Shown in pieces: positions 33,255 through 44,570 of a DNA stretch of 64,000 bases (the stretch's first letter is position 1; each line of letters opens with the position of its first letter). The position numbers and the translations under genes are program-made. The stretch covers positions 82,851 to 146,850 of the forward strand of contig SRKS01000009.1 of NCBI GenBank assembly GCA_004802645.1, read 5' to 3'. A model generated the notes under the pieces. It did no database searches, was not told where the DNA came from, and saw nothing but the letters and a program-made list of their open reading frames with translations. The DNA comes from Amesomyces nigricolor (taxonomy: Eukaryota > Ascomycota > Sordariomycetes > Sordariales > Chaetomiaceae).

Positions 33255-36200
33255 ATGGACACTGTTCGCGCTGCCAACGAGCTCAAGCAGCAGGGTGCCA
33301 TCGAGGCTGCCCGCGATCCTAACAGCAATGTCACCGCCGGCGATGCGGAGCGCAAGATTGTCGAGGACAGCAGGGAAGCTGGCGTGACAGCGTTCTCTTT
33401 CGATCCCAATGCCAGCGTAGAAGAAAAGAAGGCCCAGCTCAGAGCTGTATGTGACACCCCGTTTCTCCCCAGACTCCCATCTGTCGCTTCACCAGTGCTA
33501 ACAGCGGGCAGGCAATGCCAGAGGGCTTACACCACAGAACCAAAGGATTCGCTGTCGTGACCGATCTCGACGACGGCACCAAGGCCGATGTCGACCTCCC
33601 CTCGCCCTCCAAAGCCGGAGCGATCGAGGTCAAGAAGGCCGAAGACGGCAAGACCCTCGTCAATGGACAGGTCGAGGAGGACGGGAATGATTTCAGCAAG
33701 ACCGGCTGGGCGCCCCAGTTTGGCTGGCCCCAGGACTCAACCCACGAGGGCGATAGCATGCTGGACCACACAACTTGGGTAGAGGGGCAGCTGCCTGAAA
33801 CGGCCTACGGAGGTAGAGTCTTTCGAATCCGTTGCGCAGGAATGCGCCGAGGCTGACATTGGCGTCACACAGATTGGTACCATAACGCGGGCGTCATTGC
33901 TTTTGCCTGTCTTGCCTCATGGCTCGTGGCCGTGCTTGGCGGCGGTCTCGCCTGGGTCTTCATCGTCATGGCCATCTGCTCGACCTACTACCGCACCTCC
34001 ATTCGCCGTGTCCGTCGCAACTTTAGGGACGACATCGTGCGCGAGATGGCGCTCAAGAAACTCGAGACCGACAACGAGTCGGTCGAGTGGATCAACTCGT
34101 TCCTCGTCAAGTTCTGGCCCATCTACCAGCCTATCCTCGCAAACACCGTCATTAGCTCCGTGGACCAGGTTCTCAGCTCTGCTACCCCGTCTTTCTTGGA
34201 CAGTCTGAAGCTCAAGGTCTTCACTCTCGGTTCCAAGCCACCCCGCATGGAGCACGTCAAGACGTACCCCAAGGCCGAGGACGACGTCGTCATCATGGAC
34301 TGGCTATTCACTTTTACGCCGAACGACACGGCCGACATGACGTCCCGCCAGCTCAAGAACAAGATGAACCCCAAGATCATCCTGGAGATCCGCATCGGCA
34401 AGGCCATGGTGAGCAAGGGTTTGGATGTGATTGTCGAGGACATGGCCTTCAGCGGCCTGATGCGCCTCAAGATCAAGCTGCAGCTCGCCTTCCCTCACGT
34501 CGAGAAGATCGAGATGTGCTTCCTGGAACGCCCGACCATCGACTACGTCTGCAAGCCTCTTGGCGGCGAGACGTTTGGTTTCGATATCAACTTCATCCCC
34601 GGTCTCGAGACCTTCATCATGGAGCAAATTCACGGAACCCTGGGTCCCATGATGTACGCGCCGCATGTCTTCCCGATAGAGGTCGCCAAGATGCTGGCCG
34701 GCAGCCCCGTTGACCAGGCCATTGGTGTGGTGGCCATCACTCTACACGGCGCCCAGGGTCTCAAGAACAATGACAAATTCTCCGGCACACCCGACCCTTA
34801 CGCCGTGGTGTCACTCAACAAGAGGCAACCGCTTGCGCAGACCAAGGTGGTCAAGGAGAACGCCAACCCCCGCTGGAACGAGACCCACTACATCATTATT
34901 ACCTCCCTCAATGACACTCTCGACATCGACGTCTTCGACTACAACGATATTCGAAAGGATAAGAAGCTTGGTTCTGCCTCGTTTGCGCTCGAGAACGTCG
35001 AGGAGGTGTACGAGCACGAGAACGAGCGCCTCGAGCTCAACCACGATGGCAAGGCCCGGGGTGTGGTGCTCTGCGATATCCGTTTCTTCCCGGTTCTAGA
35101 GGATGTCAAGCTCGAGGATGGGACCGTGGAGCCCGCCCCCGATTCGAACCAGGGTATTTTGCGCTTCACCGTTGAGCAATGCAAGGAGCTCGACAGCAGC
35201 AAAAGCATGATCGGTATGCTCAACCCCTACGCCATGCTTCTGCTGAACGGCAAGGAGGTCCACACCACCAAGAAGCTCAAGCGCACGAACAACCCCGTTT
35301 GGGACAACGGCTCCAAGGAGATTCTCATCACGGACAGGAAGAACGCCAAGCTTGGCGTGGCCATCAAGGATGACCGCGATCTTGCCGGCGACCAGCTTGT
35401 CGGGAACTACCAGATCAAGCTGGAAGATATGCTTGAGTTTATGGCCAAGGGACAGGAGTGGTACAACCTTGCGCACGCCAAGACGGGCCGTGTCAAGATG
35501 ATGGCCCAGTGGCGGCCGGTCGCCATCTCGGGTATTGCGGCCGGCACCGGTGGATACCAGACCCCTGTGGGTGTCTTGCGCGTGCACTTCAAGCACGCCC
35601 GGCAGCTGCGCAACGTCGAGGCCCTGGGCAAGTCGGATCCGTACGCGCGCGTCGTCATGTCTGGCATTGAGAGGGCTCGCACCGTCACTTTCAAGAACAA
35701 CCTCAACCCCGACTGGGACGAGGTGCTCTACGTGCCGTTGCACTCTGGCAAGGAGAGGCTGCACCTGGAGGTTATGGATGCTGAGAACGTGGGCAAGGAC
35801 CGCAGTTTGGGTATGACCGAGATCTACTCGGGCGATTACATGACTCAGGACGAGAACGGCGAATGGCTGGTGCATGACAAGAAGGAGGAGAAGAACGACG
35901 GACTGCGTCTGCACAACAAGGGCACTCCCAAGGGTGTGCTGACGTACTCCGTGGCTTTCTACCCCACGCTGAACATTGCCGATCCCGAGGAGGAGGAGGA
36001 GCGGAAGAAGAAGGAGGAAGAGGAGAAGAAGAAGAAGGAAGAGGAGGAGAAGAAGGAGGCTGAGGCTGTTGAGCAGGGCAAATCCACCCTGTCCAGCCCG
36101 TCTACGGACGCCAGGTCCAACAGGCCGTCTCTCGAAGTGCGGACCGAAGGGAACGGCAACGGAAAGGAGCCCAGCTCGCCGCTCACGCCGGCCAGCCCTG

Positions 36201-38055
36201 CTTCTGCCATGTCCCCTAGGAGGTCGCGGGACGAGAGGGAACCGCCCAAGGTTTTCCTCACCCCACAGGAGCTGCTCAGCCACGAGTCTGGCTTGATTAT
36301 TTTTAAGCTCATGGAGGCCGACCTCCCCAAGAGCAACTCCCGCATTGAGGTGTTTGTGGACGACATGGCCTTCCCGTCGTACATCTCTTCAACCGCTAGG
36401 TCGCGGAGCCATAAGTTTGACGAGATTGGCGACTGCTTCATTCGCGAGCTGGAGTTTTCCAAACTGACCATCAAGGTTTCGGAGCGGACGGATAAGCAGG
36501 ATGAGGACCACAAGCAGCACACCCTGGCTCGTCTGACGGGCAACACCCTTGATACGCTGAAGCAATGCTTGGTATGTAGTATTTGTTCTTTTGAAATGAG
36601 CTAGGCTAACTGTTGTAGAACAACCCAACCGTCCTCAAGTTGAAGGACGAGGACGGCGACGTGTACTCGATCCGGGTCAGCCTCAAGTACGTCCCGGTCA
36701 AGATGAAGCTCGACCCCAGCGAGAGCATCAACAACATGGGCAACCTCCGTGTCGATGTTCTCGACGCCCAGGACCTCCCATCAGCCGATTCCAACGGCAA
36801 GAGCGATCCGTTCGTCAAGTTCGAACTCAACGGACAGGAGGTGTTCAAGTCCAAGACGCAGAAGAAGACGCTCAATCCGCAGTGGAAGGAGTTCTTCAAC
36901 GTGCCCGTCCCGTCCCGGACGGCGGCCAAGTTCCGCGCCTCGGTCTGGGACTGGGACTTTGCCGACAAGCCCGACTTCCTCGGCGGTACCGACATCGACC
37001 TCAACCTTCTCGAGCCATTCCGGGGGCGTGAGTTCCGCCTCCCGCTCGACGGCAAGTCGGGCTCGCTGCGTGTCCGCATGCTCTTCACCCCCACCTACGT
37101 CACACGCACCCGCCAGGGCACCTCCACCCTGGCCGGCACCTTTTCTGTCCCCGGCCGCATCGTCACGGGCGTGGCGGGCGTCCCGCTCAAGGGCGTCGGC
37201 GCTGTGGGCCACGGCGTCGGCAAGGGCGCGTCGTTCCTCATGCGCGGCTTCCGCGGAAAGAAGGACGACGACGGCCGCCCCCGCAGCAGTAGCTCCTCCT
37301 CCTCCTCGGACGCGCTACGCCGCGAGTCGTCCGACATCCCGCGCATCACCACCGAGATGGTCAGCGCGCCGCGCGAGAGCACCAGCAGCGCCGCGGCCGG
37401 CGGCTCCCACAGCCGCAACCCGATCCGCAACGGCTCGCTGTCCCTGCACCACTCCCGCCAGAAGAGCGCGGGCGCCTCGTCCATCCACAGCGCCATCTTC
37501 CCCGGCGCTGCCTCGGGCACCGCCACCTTCACGGTCCTTTCTGCCACGGGCTACCCCGCCTCGGCGGACGTCTACGTCACGCTCACGCAGCTGCGTGAGG
37601 GCAAGAGCAAGGTCGTGGGCAAGACGAAGCACCGCAAGTCTGGGTCGGCGGGCGTGGCGAAGTTTGACGAAACGTTCCGCATCCAGTGCACGCCTGATGC
37701 GCAGTTCAAGGTGGAGGCGAAGGAGCACCATACTTTTGGGAGTGATGATCACCTTGGGGAGGCGCTGTACTTTGTGGATGAGACGAACTCCGGGGCGGAG
37801 AAGCAGCTTGGGGTGGGGCAGGGGACGGTGGTGATGAGGAGTTCGTTTGTGCCAGCGGAGGGTGGGAGCGGTAGTGGTGGTGCGGCGGGGGAGAGTGAGG
37901 GGAGGGGGAGTGTTGGTAGTGGGGGTGGGCTGGCGGCGCCGGATAGCCCGAAGAGTACGAAGAGCTCGGCTGGGGGGATGAGGAGGAGCTTTTTGAGTAA
38001 GAGGGCGGGGGAGTTGAAGGTGCCTGGGAGTAGGGACGGGAGCGCGCCTTCTTAG
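33255..38055 (+). CDS. Tricalbin (extended synaptotagmin-like ER-plasma membrane tether)
   Basis: Four exons, 33255-33446, 33512-33812, 33873-36571 and 36619-38055, give 1542 residues. A hydrophobic hairpin-like span (about residues 171-204) should anchor it in the ER. Next come the lipid-binding SMP domain (about 230-435) and a series of C2 domains: near 448-570 (acidic loop SGTPDPYAVV), 591-720, 730-860 (GKSDPYARVV), a diverged one near 970-1060, and 1105-1220 (NGKSDPFVKF). A last C2-like block lies near 1364-1460. A Glu/Lys-rich charged stretch, probably a helix or coiled coil, sits at about 869-900. The family tethers ER to plasma membrane in a Ca2+- and phosphoinositide-dependent way and moves glycerolipids. 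The C-terminal 90 residues are Gly/Ser-rich and encoded by G-rich sequence. Confidence 0.96.
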
Positions 38056-38536
38056 GGGGGAGGTGCGGTTTCTGTTGGTAGGATGGGGAGAGGGGGGAAG
38101 TTGAGGAAGAGGGCGTAGGGGAGGAGGAAAAAGGGTGGGTTTGGGGAAGGGTTATGGGATGGGATGGGATGGGATGGCGTTGTCGCCTGATCTTTTGATA
38201 ATATTTTGAATGATGTTTTTTTGCTGATCATGATACCTTCGATTTCATTTTTCTGGACAGCCTGGACTCTACAAGCGTTCGGTGTGTTTCCTGGGTTGGT
38301 TCTCTCTTTGATGGGCGAAATCAGGACACAAAATGCTTCGGCTCTGGGCAGATTGAAGTGTCAAAAGGTGTGCTCTCTGAGGTCACAACGGAAGCCAGTC
38401 ATCTTCACTGGCTCCGCTGATATGGACTACATGAGGAATCTAATCAAATTCATACATGCAACTGCTGCGTCAGGACATCTAAGAGTGATGAAAACGAAAT
38501 GATACAGACACATTAAATCCAGCGCTGGTCTCCCAA
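38056..38536. other. Intergenic region between convergent genes
   Basis: Contains the tricalbin 3' flank, very G-rich to about 38180 with a GGGAT tandem repeat at 38155-38176, and the 3' flank of the FAD-protein gene. No gene was seen. Confidence 0.6.
38155..38176 (+). repeat. GGGAT pentanucleotide repeat
   Basis: Four copies of a GGGAT unit sit just after the tricalbin stop codon, inside a longer G-rich block. Confidence 0.8.
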
Positions 38537-40110
38537 CTACTTGGTCTTTTTCCCGGCTCGATCATCCTCACCCCCGAGCCCCCTCCTCTTCTGGAGGAGA
38601 TAGTCGCCCCCAATGATCGCTCTGTATACTCCATACAGCCCCCTCATCGGCCACACCATCCAAAACACCACCAGGAACCACGCCGTCCACGACGCCCTCG
38701 CAGCAGCCTCCTCGGCGTCCACATCCACCTTCACCTTGTCGTACACACTCGGCAGATACCCTGCGCTGTACTTCTCCCTCAGCGCGTCGTACGCGGGCCG
38801 GTCATACTGCGCCCAGAACTCCTCCTCGGTGTAGTACGCGTGCGCATACAGCCACTTCCTCCCTCCCAGCCCGCACACTGCCTGCTCCAAGCCCCTGTTC
38901 GCCGCCACGCACGCCCGCCGGTCCGTCAAGCTCCCCGCGGGACCCCACACGCCAAAGTTCAACAACACCTCCCCCTCCCCATCCCCAGTACCAGCAAGCC
39001 CAGCATGCAACCCATACCTCCCCCCCTCTCCCTCCCCCATCCTCAACGGACACAACCAAACCGGATACACGGGCAGATTCTCATCCAGCCACTGCACAAA
39101 CCTTGCCGCATTCCGAAATGGAACCCCCACGTCCTGCACGACGTAGAAGTCCGACAGACCCGACTGGTGCAGGGCGCGGTACATGACGCGGGCGTGCAGG
39201 AAGGGGTCGAGCAGGAAGCGGGTAATGAAGGTTAGGGGCACGAGGAAGTAGCGGAAGGCGTAGGAGGCGGTCCAGAAGGCGCCGCGGTCGTGGCGGAAGA
39301 GGTAGGAGCGGAGGGGGATATAGTCTGTTATTGTTGATGAGGGGGGGGTGGGGGAGGTGGTGAGGCGTTTGCGGATGGTTTGGGCGTGGAGGTAGAACCA
39401 GGGGTCACGAGCACGGAGGAAGTTTTGGGGGGTGGTGGAGGGGGAAGGGAGTGGACGAGGCGGCCGGTGCAGAGGATGGTGGAAGTGTGGGAGAAGGTGA
39501 TGGCGTCGACGTAGTCGTTGGGGGTGTCCGCGGAGGTGGCGGATTGGAGGGTGGTGACTACGTCGTTGAAGTCAGTGATGTGGTAGTAGGTGAGCTCGAC
39601 GTAGGGCGCTGCGTCGCGGAGTTGGACCTCAAGGAGGGTAACAACACCCAGAGTGCCGAAGGCGGAGGCGGCGCCCCAGAAGAGGTCTGGTTTATCGTTC
39701 TTGGAGGCCCGGGAGACCTCGCCGTTGGGCAGGACGATCTCGATCCAGTTGATGGTGGCCTCGAAGGGGCCGTAGCGGAATGAGCTGCTCTCGCCGGATG
39801 TGCCGGAGAAGCCGCCGCCCACGGTGATGCCAGGGAATTCCATGACGACAAGTGGCACGAGGTTGTGTTCTAGGGTGGCTTCAACGAGGCCATCCATGGG
39901 GACGTTGGGCTCAACGAGAGCTGTCTTCGTCGTAGTGTCCACATTGAGGACGCGGTTCAGCCGGCTGGTGTCGACAGTGTTGTCATGGCGGCGCTGGGAC
40001 TTGCGGGTGCTGTTGGTAGATCCATGGTAGACTCTGAAGGGAGCCTTCGTCTCATGAAACTGCTGGATCCGGGTTGAGACGGAGGCGACGATGGCTTTAT
40101 GAGCATCCAT
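38537..40110 (-). pseudogene. Delta24-sterol reductase-like FAD oxidoreductase, one apparent frameshift
   Basis: The minus strand encodes a protein of about 524 residues of the DHCR24/DIMINUTO-like branch of FAD-linked oxidases (VAO superfamily). The N-terminal half, read from ATG at 40110, carries the FAD-binding segment VEPNVPMDGLVEATL and MEFPGITVGGGFSG. The C-terminal half, in another frame, carries RDPWFYLHAQ, FRHDRGAFW, FYVVQDVGVPF and a hydrophobic span near the end (WFLVVFWMVW). The frames meet in a G-run region of the + strand at about 39425-39445, where one base appears to be missing. No GT-AG intron there bridges them, and the total length (1574 nt) is one short of a multiple of three. 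A sequence error is as likely as a real inactivating mutation. Family members reduce the sterol side-chain C24 double bond at the ER; the exact substrate here is unknown. Confidence 0.75.
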
Positions 40111-41080
40111 GATGAGTAGTCTCTGCTTCAGGTGGCGTTGACTTACAATTTAAGTTGGGTTTGGTTCAGGGGTTGGCGATGGCTGGGTGGCAGGGAAGCT
40201 CCGGCAAATCGGGGAACTGGGCGAGACTCAAACACACGATTCAGGGTTGCTTGGCGGAAAGGATGATCTGCCAGTCTGGAAAGGAGCCCTAAGATAATTC
40301 AAACCAGAGTGAAGTTATTGAGCCTGAAAGGAGTGCGAAGGAACATCAATGCCTGGTGCAAGAACCTGTATCCTCCTCGTCAAGAGCAGATACATCAATT
40401 CATGTCCTTGATATCTGGAGTGAAATGGAGTGTGTACTGGTTGGCCCCAATGTGAGGGTATGATACTAAGAACAAACAACAAACTCTTTTGTAAGGGGTA
40501 ACATTTGTATTAGCCATTCTTTGTATTTTCAAGCAAGAAGAAAAGTCGAACGTTTGCTTGCGACTTCAAGTTGCTGAGGGAAAGTCCAAGTCGGCCTCCA
40601 TCATGACGACAAGGTACCTTATCGGCGAACGAGCTCCCTTATCGGACACTGGACCTCGTCAGGGGTAAGGCAACCATTGGCCAATGAGAGATGCCTCCTT
40701 CCAGGCCCAGGCTCGGCCCCTTCCGGGATAATCCCCACTTAGCGTTCTCTTCAACATTCTGTAATTAACTGGAGACGAGACCCTGAAGCTCGCGACGAGC
40801 TCCTGAACAACCAAGCTTTCAACCATGCCGACTATATTTCGTGATTGCGAAGGCTAACACATCGTCATATGGGATCACATAACCTTCCAATTACAGCGAC
40901 AACTCTTACCGACCGAGCGTCCGACCGCACCCGTTTCCAAAACCTGACGATAACCGGAAGCCACCCTTCTGTTTCGACCTTTCGAGTTTCAACATTCGCG
41001 AAGCCTTTGGTCACTCTCAAAAACAACCGTGTCCTCGATTCCCTGAAACCACGGACCACGAGCCACGAGGCAACTACAAG
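40111..41080. other. Divergent promoter region, FAD protein and ELMO genes
   Basis: About 970 bp, with no supported gene. Two GGTACCTTATCGGCGAACG/CTTATCGG-type related segments lie near 40612-40645. The sequence before 41081 looks like a leader. Confidence 0.5.
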
Positions 41081-43420
41081 ATGGATCAAGCCGACATTCC
41101 CGCGCTCCTCTCGCGCCTCGCGTCCGACGAGGATGCTGCCCGCAAGATGGCCGTCTTCAAACTACAATCCTCCATCAACGACCCTTCTTTCGCCGACGTC
41201 TTCATATCTTCGGGCGGCTTGGTCATTCTTCGCCGCCTCATTATGACCACCGGTGGTAATACCCTCGCGTACTCGCTGCAAAGTCTTACCCGGTTATTGG
41301 AAGTGGACATGGGCTGGGATATCTTCGAGGGGCCTGCCGCGGGGGACTTGGTGGAGAGGATTGTCGAGCTGATCGTCACCAACCCACTGGTTAACATCCT
41401 GAGAGGCGCCATGTCGATCCTGGTAGCCCTGGTTGGAAGGTTACCATCATCAAGCGCTGGCGATGCGGCTGCTGCTGGCCCCGGTTCGCCGTCCGCCCTC
41501 TCTTCACGTTCCCCCACCTCGATTCGCCCCCCAGGCGCCTTCGGCTTCCGCGCGCTCAAGCCCGCCGTCGCCGTCTACCCGCAATTCTTCGAGCACGTCA
41601 TCCAGCAGCTGCAGAGCGCCGACCACGCGCTATGCGCCAACGCCCTGATGCTGATCAACGCTCTGATCCGCGACGCCGTGTCGACCGATGGGAGCGCCAG
41701 CGCAGGCCTGCCGGGCGGCAAGGGGGCTGGCGCCAGTGCTGGCGAGGAGTGGAGCAAATTCATCAAGAAGCTGCAGGATCTGGGCCTTATCAGGGCCGTG
41801 TACAGCCTGCTGCAGAGCTCGGCGCTGCAGGACCTGGCGCATCCGCTGCTGGAATTCCAGTCGCTGACCAAGGTGCTGCTGAGGAAGTGGAGGGAGGTGA
41901 GGGTGGACTTGGAGAGGCCGGAGCATAGGCGCGCACTTAAGGGACTGCATCTGGCTAGCGCGCCTGATAGGAGACACACGAATAATGTCGCGGGAACAAC
42001 GGGCGCGACAGGTGGTGCTGGCGAGGACGGGGAAGGCGTGAGGAAAAACAGCAGGAGACACAACCCGGAAAAGTGGCGCCGGTTGGGTTTCGAGACGGAA
42101 TCGCCGGCGACGGAGTTTGAGACGGCAGGGTTTCTGGGCATGATGGATCTGACCGACTACGTTAGGAAGAACGAGGATGGGTTTCAGAAGCTGCTGCTGG
42201 AGCAGTCGACAAGGCCGCTCAGTGAGCGGTGTCCTGTGGCGAGGGGTAGTTTGGCGGTGTCCATGATTCTCTACGATCACTTCGAGGTGGACAAGTCGGA
42301 TCTGGAAGAGATTAGGGGTTACTTAGCTCTCAACGACGCATCGACCCACGACAAGTTGTTCCGGCCCCTGCTGCTGCAGTGGTCCCGACTACACACCGCC
42401 GGCCTCCATGCCTTCTTCCGCCTCTGGAAATCTACCGGCGCGCAACGTGACGACTTCGACAAGGTGGCCGAGCTCGTACGCGTGCTTATCGAGCAGGTGG
42501 TGGGCCAGGCTGGCCGCATGAAGGACGTCCTCGAGGCCGAAGACGAGCTGCAAGAATACGACGCGGCCCGGCTACGCGAACTTCAAATGCAGCTGCTCGA
42601 GCTGACCTTCGAAGACCACTGGGGCCCGCACCTGTCCCAGGTCCGCGACGAGCTCAAGCACGAAGCCCTCCAGTTTGTCAAGGAGCAGCGCGTCCGCTGT
42701 CTCCTCCAAGGCAGCTGGTTCAGCAAGCCGATGCCGCACACCCGACAAGAAAGCTACACCAAGCGCCGCCTCTACCAGCCCTGGCGCTTCGCTAAGCTCT
42801 CCCACAACCGCCGCTACCTGCACTACGCTGACTTCCCCGACCGACTCCCCTACGACCCAGGCCTGGAGGCCCTCACCGAGAAGATTGACCTCGGCACCAT
42901 CAGCTCGGTCGTGTCTAACGTCTCCACCGCGCCGGAAGCTGACCCCTCCGACTCGGACGGCGCAGACCAAAGCCCCAACTCATCCACCCCCACCCTCCGC
43001 AACCACGGCGCGTCCAATTCGACCAAGCCTACCACCAAAATCACAGTCTACTCCTTTGCCGACGACTCCTCCACCCCCGGCGGGGGTATCAACCCAGACG
43101 GAACCCCTAACCCAGCCCCGTCCGGAGCCGGCGGCGAACCCAAAGAACAACCTGTCCTAACACTCTACCCGCCCAACCACAGCCTGGCGTCGGAATGGTT
43201 GGACGGGCTGCTGATGTTGCTCAACCAGGCGCCGATTACGGCCGAGACAAATAAGCTGGTGACAATGATTGGGGAGTATGGGCTGAAGATTCGGTTGCTA
43301 AATGTCCGGCAGGAGCAGATGTATGCCGGGCCGGGCGGGCCGGGCGGGCCCAGTGGGCAGGGACCGGGAGTGGTACCGAGTAGGGAGGGGTTGGATGAGG
43401 ATTACTTTTTTGAGCTTTGA
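41081..43420 (+). CDS. ELMO/CED-12 family protein
   Basis: Single exon, 779 residues, start at ATG 41081. The N-terminal half is helical and armadillo-like (DEDAARKMAVFKLQSSI onward), with two Ser/Gly-rich low-complexity inserts. The middle (about residues 350-480) matches the helical ELMO region, and a C-terminal PH-type domain starts near residue 520 (FVKEQRVRCLLQGSWF, RRYLHYADFPDR). The PH domain is interrupted by a disordered insert of about 70 residues (around 615-685) before its last strand and helix. In animals ELMO acts with DOCK proteins as a Rac exchange factor; in fungi an ELMO-DOCK pair is known to affect polarity and, in some species, appressorium development. Partner and function here are inference. 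A Gly/Pro run (GPGGPGGPSG) sits near the end. Confidence 0.88.
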   Translation: MDQADIPALLSRLASDEDAARKMAVFKLQSSINDPSFADVFISSGGLVILRRLIMTTGGNTLAYSLQSLTRLLEVDMGWDIFEGPAAGDLVERIVELIVTNPLVNILRGAMSILVALVGRLPSSSAGDAAAAGPGSPSALSSRSPTSIRPPGAFGFRALKPAVAVYPQFFEHVIQQLQSADHALCANALMLINALIRDAVSTDGSASAGLPGGKGAGASAGEEWSKFIKKLQDLGLIRAVYSLLQSSALQDLAHPLLEFQSLTKVLLRKWREVRVDLERPEHRRALKGLHLASAPDRRHTNNVAGTTGATGGAGEDGEGVRKNSRRHNPEKWRRLGFETESPATEFETAGFLGMMDLTDYVRKNEDGFQKLLLEQSTRPLSERCPVARGSLAVSMILYDHFEVDKSDLEEIRGYLALNDASTHDKLFRPLLLQWSRLHTAGLHAFFRLWKSTGAQRDDFDKVAELVRVLIEQVVGQAGRMKDVLEAEDELQEYDAARLRELQMQLLELTFEDHWGPHLSQVRDELKHEALQFVKEQRVRCLLQGSWFSKPMPHTRQESYTKRRLYQPWRFAKLSHNRRYLHYADFPDRLPYDPGLEALTEKIDLGTISSVVSNVSTAPEADPSDSDGADQSPNSSTPTLRNHGASNSTKPTTKITVYSFADDSSTPGGGINPDGTPNPAPSGAGGEPKEQPVLTLYPPNHSLASEWLDGLLMLLNQAPITAETNKLVTMIGEYGLKIRLLNVRQEQMYAGPGGPGGPSGQGPGVVPSREGLDEDYFFEL

Positions 43421-44173
43421 GGGTTTGGAGGGTTTCTTGCCGTCTTTGTCTTTGGTTGTTGGTGGGTTAGCCGAGGTGGAGGCTGTTTTGCTTCTTTTGT
43501 GGTTTGCCCTTCCTTTCTGTTGCTTCAGCGTGTTGAGTTGACCTGGTCGCGGATACCCCATCGCCGTACGATACCACAGCTTTTGTTATACCCCTTTTCT
43601 GTTTCATCATGAAAATCGCTGCGCGTATATCTATCTTGGACCTGTTGGCGCTTGTGTTACACATTAATCCATTGTTTTGTAAGGTCTTTAATGAGGGGCT
43701 GACTTGGTCTCTCCATCCGCCGAGAATCCACTAGAGTCCCCCCTCGTTTCCCCTGAACAGTTGTCGAGGGAACGATGCAAAAGCATCATGAAAAAACAAA
43801 TTTCCTGGTCCAAAGTTCAATCCCATCTACTTCAGTCATTGACAAACGCCCATTCCCAGCACCTTCCCACTTCCGTTCAATCACCAGCCTCGTCTCAACT
43901 CGGCGCTTACCCCGCGTTTCCATTTGGTGTGACAAACCTCCCGCAACCTTGACCCCGCGCTTCAATCCAGCTCCAACCCAGCTTCTTCAATCCGAAACAC
44001 CGGTAATCCCCAAGATCAGTTTTAATTGATACTACCTCTGATTTAGACAGCAAAGTTTGAAACTCCTGAAATTTGACTTGAAGATACAGCCTTCGCCATC
44101 ATCTTGACGTCTCGCGAGCGACAGCAGCACACCCGGCAGCAACACCTGGCTTTCCCTACAGAATCAACCTAAG
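43421..44173. other. Intergenic region, ELMO to GRF zinc-finger gene
   Basis: Holds the ELMO 3' flank (G/T-rich) and the GRF gene promoter. No supported gene. Confidence 0.5.
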
Positions 44174-44487
44174 ATGAGTTCGCCACTGAGTAGCCAGAAA
44201 AGGCGCGGAGCTTGGACGGAGGAGATGTATAGAAATGGAAATTGGTATTGTATGTTGACTTTGGTTTTTGGGTTGTTTGTTAGTTGTGCTGTCTTCTTGT
44301 CCTTTTGTTTTGTTGTCTTACTGTCCTCTTGCCATTTTCTCTTTTTCTCTTTTTCTCTTTTTCTCTTTTCTCTTTTTCTCTTTTTCTCTTTTTCTCTTTT
44401 TCTCTTTTCTCTTTTTCTCTTTTTCTCTTTTTCTCTTTTCTCTTTTTCTCTTTTCTCTTTTTCTCTTTTTCTCCTTTTTTTTCCTTT

Positions 44488-44570
<83 letters not shown>

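Noticed and set aside
35140..35160. tRNA B-box-like sequence (minus strand, GGTTCGAATCG)
   Set aside because: It lies inside the tricalbin coding sequence and has no cloverleaf around it.
41575..42280. Long minus-strand frames opposite ELMO
   Set aside because: Antisense shadows of a well-supported single-exon gene.
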